Positions 60,515-64,000 of a stretch of 64,000 nt of DNA are shown here, piece after piece; the stretch's first letter is position 1, and each line of letters opens with the position of its first letter. The position numbers were made by a program, and so were the translations under genes. Where the stretch lies: the NCBI RefSeq assembly GCF_011046735.1, contig NZ_CP049258.1, positions 4,358,001 through 4,422,000 on the forward strand. Reading direction: 5' to 3'. This DNA comes from Nordella sp. HKS 07 (GTDB taxonomy: Bacteria; Pseudomonadota; Alphaproteobacteria; Rhizobiales; Aestuariivirgaceae). Below the pieces are notes generated by a model. It was not told the DNA's origin and did no database searches. It saw only the letters and a list, made by a program, of their open reading frames with translations.

Positions 60515-62413
60515 CTACGAGATCTGGGGCGATGACACGGATTCAGGTTCGAACACTTGGATCTTCTCGTCCAAGCCACTGATCTCGATCATGCCATGGT
60601 TGCGCAAGGAAATGCGGCCGCGAAGTTCGGCGACCGTGCCCGGTCCGAGCAGAACCGATGTGCCCAGGCGCTTGTTCGCGCCTTCGAGCCGGGACGCGAG
60701 ATTCACCGCCCGCCCATAGGCCGTATAATCGCGCCTGGATCCTCTTCCAACGTCGCCCAGAACGGCCAGGCCGGTTTCTATGCCGATGCGTGTTCGCCCT
60801 AGTTGTGCCGCGACCGGATTCCCGTCCTGCCGGAGGCGTTCCGTCGCCTCGACGATGGCACAGGCGCACGTTACGGCTTTCTCGGCGTGATCCGGCAGGT
60901 CGAGTGGTGCGTTGAAGAAAGCATGAAATGCATCGCCCACAATCTTGTCCACCATGCCGCCATGACTCACGATGATGCCCGCCACAGTTTCGATATAGCG
61001 GTCAAGCAGGGAAATAGTGGCCTCCGGGCCGATCCGCTCCGTCAGCGCGGTGAAGCCTTCGATATCGGTGATGAGCGCCGTGATCATGCGCGTCTCGCCC
61101 GCAAAGCCGATCTCCTTCGGATTCTCGACGATGCGCCGGATGATTTCTGGCGGAAGGTGGAGGGCGAAGCGTCTTTCTATCGCTACTCGCTGGCGATAGG
61201 TCCTGGCGAACTGAGTAAGGCCAGCGCCCTGGACGGCGATCAATGCGATGAGCACCGGGATGAGAGGATCTGTCAGGAGCAGGGACCTCGTACTGAGCAT
61301 GAGCGCTATGGCTATCCAGGCCGCGGAGAGGGCGGCCACGGCCACGAGCGCGCGCGCCGGCGAGAGATAGATCACCGACAGAATGCCGAGCACGCCGATC
61401 AGGCCACCGATCGCGATCTCTATCCAGGCCATGGCCTCCGGGCGCGTCGGAATATGTCCGCTGATCACCTGTTCGACGGCTTCCGCCTCGATCTCGACCG
61501 ACGGCATGAATGGATCCGCCGGCGTCAGCCGCAATCCGCCGGCTTCCGGCGCGCTGGCGCCGAGCATTACGATCTTACCTGCAAGTACTTGCGGTGCGAT
61601 GCGGCCGGACAGAAGCGCCTCGGCTGGGATGGTTAACCTGCTCCGATCTGCCCTTGTCGCGAAATGAAGCCGCATCGTGCCGTCGTGCGGCAGGGGGATG
61701 GTGTATCTTCCGACGCGAAGCGCCTGCGGCGGGGCGGAGGCAATCAGATTGCTGCTGCCTTCCGCCGCCTTGACGGTTTCGACGGCAAAGCCGGCAAAGA
61801 GCGTGTCTGCGCCTGCCGCCAGCAGGTACACAGAACGCACAGGCTGACCCTCCTCCGCCGGCAGCGAAGTCACACCGAGACCCCGGGCGTTGGCCACGAA
61901 GGCAGGTGCGGGCAGCACGACTCCGGGCATCTGTAGGAGGTCCGGTACCTCCACCACACCCTGTGTGGCAATGGGTGTCGACGAGGGCAGGGAGAGTGCC
62001 GAACTCGGCGCGGGGTCGAGCAGCATCGCTAGGACTGTGGGCACGCGCGCTATGGCTTGCGCGAGTTTCTCGTCCGCCGGATCGGCCTCCGTCGTCTCCC
62101 GCGGGGAGAGCACGATGTTGATAGCAACGGATTTGGGCTGCCCGTGCGCGATTCTGTCGACCAGTTCGGCCAGACGACTTCGCGGCCAGGGCCATGGTCC
62201 AAACTCTGCCAGCGCATCTCTGCCGATTTCCACGACGATCACGGGGCTCGTGGCATTCGGCCGGGGGGACCAGATGAGCATGCGGTCGAAAACATTCTCG
62301 CGCAGATTTCGCACCACATTGCCGGGGTCTAGCAGAGCCGCAGCGAGAGCCGCGAGCAGACAGAGGCCCCCGACCAAGGGGACGAGCCGAGCGCCTGCTT
62401 TAATCGGTCTCAT
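60515..62413 (-). CDS. CHASE2-domain class III adenylate/guanylate cyclase
   Basis: A 632-residue membrane receptor cyclase. After an N-terminal membrane helix comes an extracytoplasmic CHASE2 domain (about residues 35-310, with VVEIGRDALAEFGPWPWPRS). Three membrane helices (about 320-395) lead to a class III cyclase domain. It has the metal aspartates in ALITDIEGFTALTERIG and DKIVGDAFHAFFNAP and the transition-state Asn/Arg in AVNLASRLEGANK. The lysine before IVGD suggests ATP use. It would make cyclic AMP in response to an envelope signal. ATG 62413 follows GAGGTGAGG; ATG 62446 is an upstream alternative. Confidence 0.9.
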   Translation of the reverse strand: MRPIKAGARLVPLVGGLCLLAALAAALLDPGNVVRNLRENVFDRMLIWSPRPNATSPVIVVEIGRDALAEFGPWPWPRSRLAELVDRIAHGQPKSVAINIVLSPRETTEADPADEKLAQAIARVPTVLAMLLDPAPSSALSLPSSTPIATQGVVEVPDLLQMPGVVLPAPAFVANARGLGVTSLPAEEGQPVRSVYLLAAGADTLFAGFAVETVKAAEGSSNLIASAPPQALRVGRYTIPLPHDGTMRLHFATRADRSRLTIPAEALLSGRIAPQVLAGKIVMLGASAPEAGGLRLTPADPFMPSVEIEAEAVEQVISGHIPTRPEAMAWIEIAIGGLIGVLGILSVIYLSPARALVAVAALSAAWIAIALMLSTRSLLLTDPLIPVLIALIAVQGAGLTQFARTYRQRVAIERRFALHLPPEIIRRIVENPKEIGFAGETRMITALITDIEGFTALTERIGPEATISLLDRYIETVAGIIVSHGGMVDKIVGDAFHAFFNAPLDLPDHAEKAVTCACAIVEATERLRQDGNPVAAQLGRTRIGIETGLAVLGDVGRGSRRDYTAYGRAVNLASRLEGANKRLGTSVLLGPGTVAELRGRISLRNHGMIEISGLDEKIQVFEPESVSSPQIS

Positions 62414-62607
62414 GCGGCGATGCCTCACCTCGCAAGACAAAGTCATGCCCAGGCGCCGCCTCAGGTGGCATCGTCGCCCGGTATTGCGACTTTATTCCAG
62501 TTCAACATAGTCCGCGACAGTCGATCACGTAGTGGAGAAATACTTGCATACCCTTCGACTATCGCCTCGATCGGGGACTTGGATGAAGCCGCATTTCACT
62601 TGCGCGC

Positions 62608-62949
62608 TCACACCGGTTCGTTGGCCCAGCCGAGCAACTGCCATTGACCGTCGCGCCGAACGAAGAGGCGCAGGTTGTGGAACTCCCGGACGCCGGCAGT
62701 TACGATGCATTTCACGACTGCCCGACTCCCATGGATCTCGATGGGCTCGACGATGCGGGTCACCCGTGTGCCCCCTGGCGCTACTTTCTCCAGATACGCG
62801 ATCCGGTCGTCGACGGTCCGGGCCTCGTCGGCACGCTGGAACGCAAGCCGAGGGGCGAGGATCGAGGCAAGCCATTCGCGGTCGCCCCGGTTCTCGGCGT
62901 CGGCGATCTTAAGGTTCAGTTCTATCAGCGCCTGTACGTCGTCGCTCAT
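62608..62949 (-). CDS. NTF2-like (SnoaL/DUF4440 type) protein
   Basis: A 113-residue protein with the pattern of the NTF2-like cone fold: an N-terminal helix (VQALIELNLKIADAENRGDR), the LASILAPRLAFQRAD turn, and C-terminal strands (GSRAVVKCIVTAGVREFHNL, RRDGQWQLLGWANEPV). Members bind small molecules or act as minor enzymes; no catalytic residues can be assigned. It starts about 160 bases upstream of the cyclase on the same strand. No link to the cyclase is implied. Confidence 0.78.
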   Translation of the reverse strand: MSDDVQALIELNLKIADAENRGDREWLASILAPRLAFQRADEARTVDDRIAYLEKVAPGGTRVTRIVEPIEIHGSRAVVKCIVTAGVREFHNLRLFVRRDGQWQLLGWANEPV

Positions 62950-63215
62950 TTTGCGGTTCTCACTAGGGTCGCAGGACGACCGTATCCGATTGATGAGGAG
63001 TGATGCCAGATCGGAATGGGATGTGGTTCAAAACGACACGAAGGCAGCGAGCGCGCTTGTGCCAGTCCGTGCCTTCCGGGAAACCCGAACACCTGCTATG
63101 ATCATCCCCGATCCAGAACTAGCTTGGGGCGTGCTGGATCCAACTTCGCTACGTCTGTCTCTGTAGGACCCGCCGGGTCGATTCCGGCTCGAGTCGCCAT
63201 AGAGGTGCACCCTGC

Positions 63216-64000
63216 ATGGATAAGAAGCTCAGAGCGACATTGGTCGCCAAGCTCAGTGTGGACAAGAAGTTCGACAGCACGTACTCGGTCAAGAACCGCG
63301 AGTGGTTCGTTGGCGCGGTGCTTGATGCGCTGGCTGCCACGACCTCCGACTCCGGTCTCGAAGCCAAGGCGCGCGACATCGTGAACAAGGCCAATGCGCG
63401 CGTCAATCCGCCCACCAATACGGGCGCCACGGCCGGCCGTGACTTCAAGCTGCGCCTCGCGCTCGACGCCGCAATCGAAATGTTTGAGCGCAAGGACACG
63501 GCGCGGCGCGTCGAGATCATCTATGGCGCCATCGCAGGCAATCTCGCACTCGCCGAATCCTCACAGGATGCATTGTTCGAATTCATCATACGGCGCCGTT
63601 ATCGCACGGCACTGCGCATGGTCTATGACGTCAATCCGAACGAAAACGGAATATTCGTGTATCCAGGCGAGTGCACCACATTCGTGCCGACCGCCGCGCG
63701 TCCGGCCTGGCGCGTGAATTTCGATTCCAAGGATCTATGGGAGCGTTTTACTGCCGGCATGGTTCCACTGCGAGTTCGTGTCCCGCCTAACACCACGCCG
63801 GATCCGAAGAAGGCTGCGGAGACGCTCTGGAAGGCGAAAAACGACCCGTGCGATTCGAATCTCTTCGACTGCGCCCACGGGGTCTCCTGCGTGCTGATGG
63901 ATTCACTGTTCGAGGCGGACAGGGTGGATCAGTTCCTGAAGGCGATTCACGCGCGTGGTCCAAACCATTTGGCTATCATCCATCCCACCCTCTTCCCGGA
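63216..64000 (+). CDS. Unrecognised protein, 5' part (runs off the window)
   Basis: An open frame from ATG 63216 through the window edge with at least 261 codons and no stop. The protein begins MDKKLRATLVAKLSVDKKFD. It holds an Asn-Pro-Thr segment (NPPTNTGATAGRDFKLRLAL), then FVYPGECTTFVPTAARPAW and, near residue 223, SNLFDCAHGVSCVLMDSLFE. The lone Cys in DCAHG could be an active-site nucleophile, as in transglutaminase- or papain-like folds, but this is a guess and no family is recognised. There is no signal peptide. The preceding 266 bases hold no supported gene. Confidence 0.65.
   Translation, partial: MDKKLRATLVAKLSVDKKFDSTYSVKNREWFVGAVLDALAATTSDSGLEAKARDIVNKANARVNPPTNTGATAGRDFKLRLALDAAIEMFERKDTARRVEIIYGAIAGNLALAESSQDALFEFIIRRRYRTALRMVYDVNPNENGIFVYPGECTTFVPTAARPAWRVNFDSKDLWERFTAGMVPLRVRVPPNTTPDPKKAAETLWKAKNDPCDSNLFDCAHGVSCVLMDSLFEADRVDQFLKAIHARGPNHLAIIHPTLFP

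Noticed and set aside
1-64000. Prophage, insertion sequence or integrative element boundaries
   Set aside because: No integrase, transposase, tRNA-end duplication or phage structural gene was seen; the only repeats are small palindromic elements and in-gene repeats.

Overview
The window reads as chromosomal DNA of a GC-rich alphaproteobacterium, most likely of the order Hyphomicrobiales (Rhizobiales). The evidence is the flagellar gene order flgK-flgL-flaF-flbT-flgD-fliQ-flhA-fliR, the FlaF/FlbT pair, a PrsD/PrsE-like type I exporter, a CysD/CysNC pair, and two families of palindromic intergenic repeats of a kind familiar from this order. No tRNA, rRNA, insertion sequence, integrase or CRISPR array was seen.

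Region 1 (1-7663, all +) is the end of a flagellar operon. It runs from the 3' end of flgK through export-gate genes fliQ, flhA and fliR to a coiled-coil protein, a FlgJ-type rod-binding protein, a FlgN-like chaperone and a membrane-anchored protein. Most genes overlap or nearly touch. fliR carries a one-base frameshift.

Region 2 (7696-17459) holds two nucleotide-sugar genes (a UDP-glucuronate 4-epimerase and a UDP-N-acetylhexosamine 6-dehydrogenase), a Bcr/CflA-type transporter, a NarX/NarL-like two-component pair, a PIG-L deacetylase and a carbamoyltransferase broken by a frameshift in a C6 run. Region 3 (17540-27699) is a secretion and adhesion block: a 1264-residue RTX/cadherin-like protein, a second RTX protein, a methyltransferase, the type I exporter that could secrete the RTX proteins, and a small secreted protein built of 10-residue Gly-rich repeats.

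Region 4 (28652-58312) is a large surface-polysaccharide locus. It contains UDP-glucose dehydrogenase, PAPS synthesis (cysD, cysNC), three different sulfotransferases, four GT4 glycosyltransferases, a flippase, a polymerase, a Wzz/BY-kinase-like protein, an ExoF-like exporter, an ExoY-like initiating sugar transferase, a DegT aminotransferase, a sugar formyltransferase (frameshifted), a pectate-lyase-like protein and a CapD/WbpM-type 4,6-dehydratase. A compact ATP-grasp / SDR epimerase / metallophosphoesterase group lies inside it. Taken together the genes predict a Wzx/Wzy-type polymer that contains uronic acid and amino sugars and is sulfated, with possible carbamoyl, formyl and deacetylated decorations. 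That structure is inferred, not shown.

Region 5 (58936-64000) holds a very Gly-rich secreted protein with a clear terminator, a FecR-domain protein convergent with a CHASE2/adenylate cyclase, an NTF2-like protein, and the start of an unrecognised gene that runs off the window. Three genes in 64 kb (fliR, carbamoyltransferase, formyltransferase) are interrupted by single-base shifts. These may be assembly errors, true pseudogenes or slippage sites; sequence alone cannot decide.
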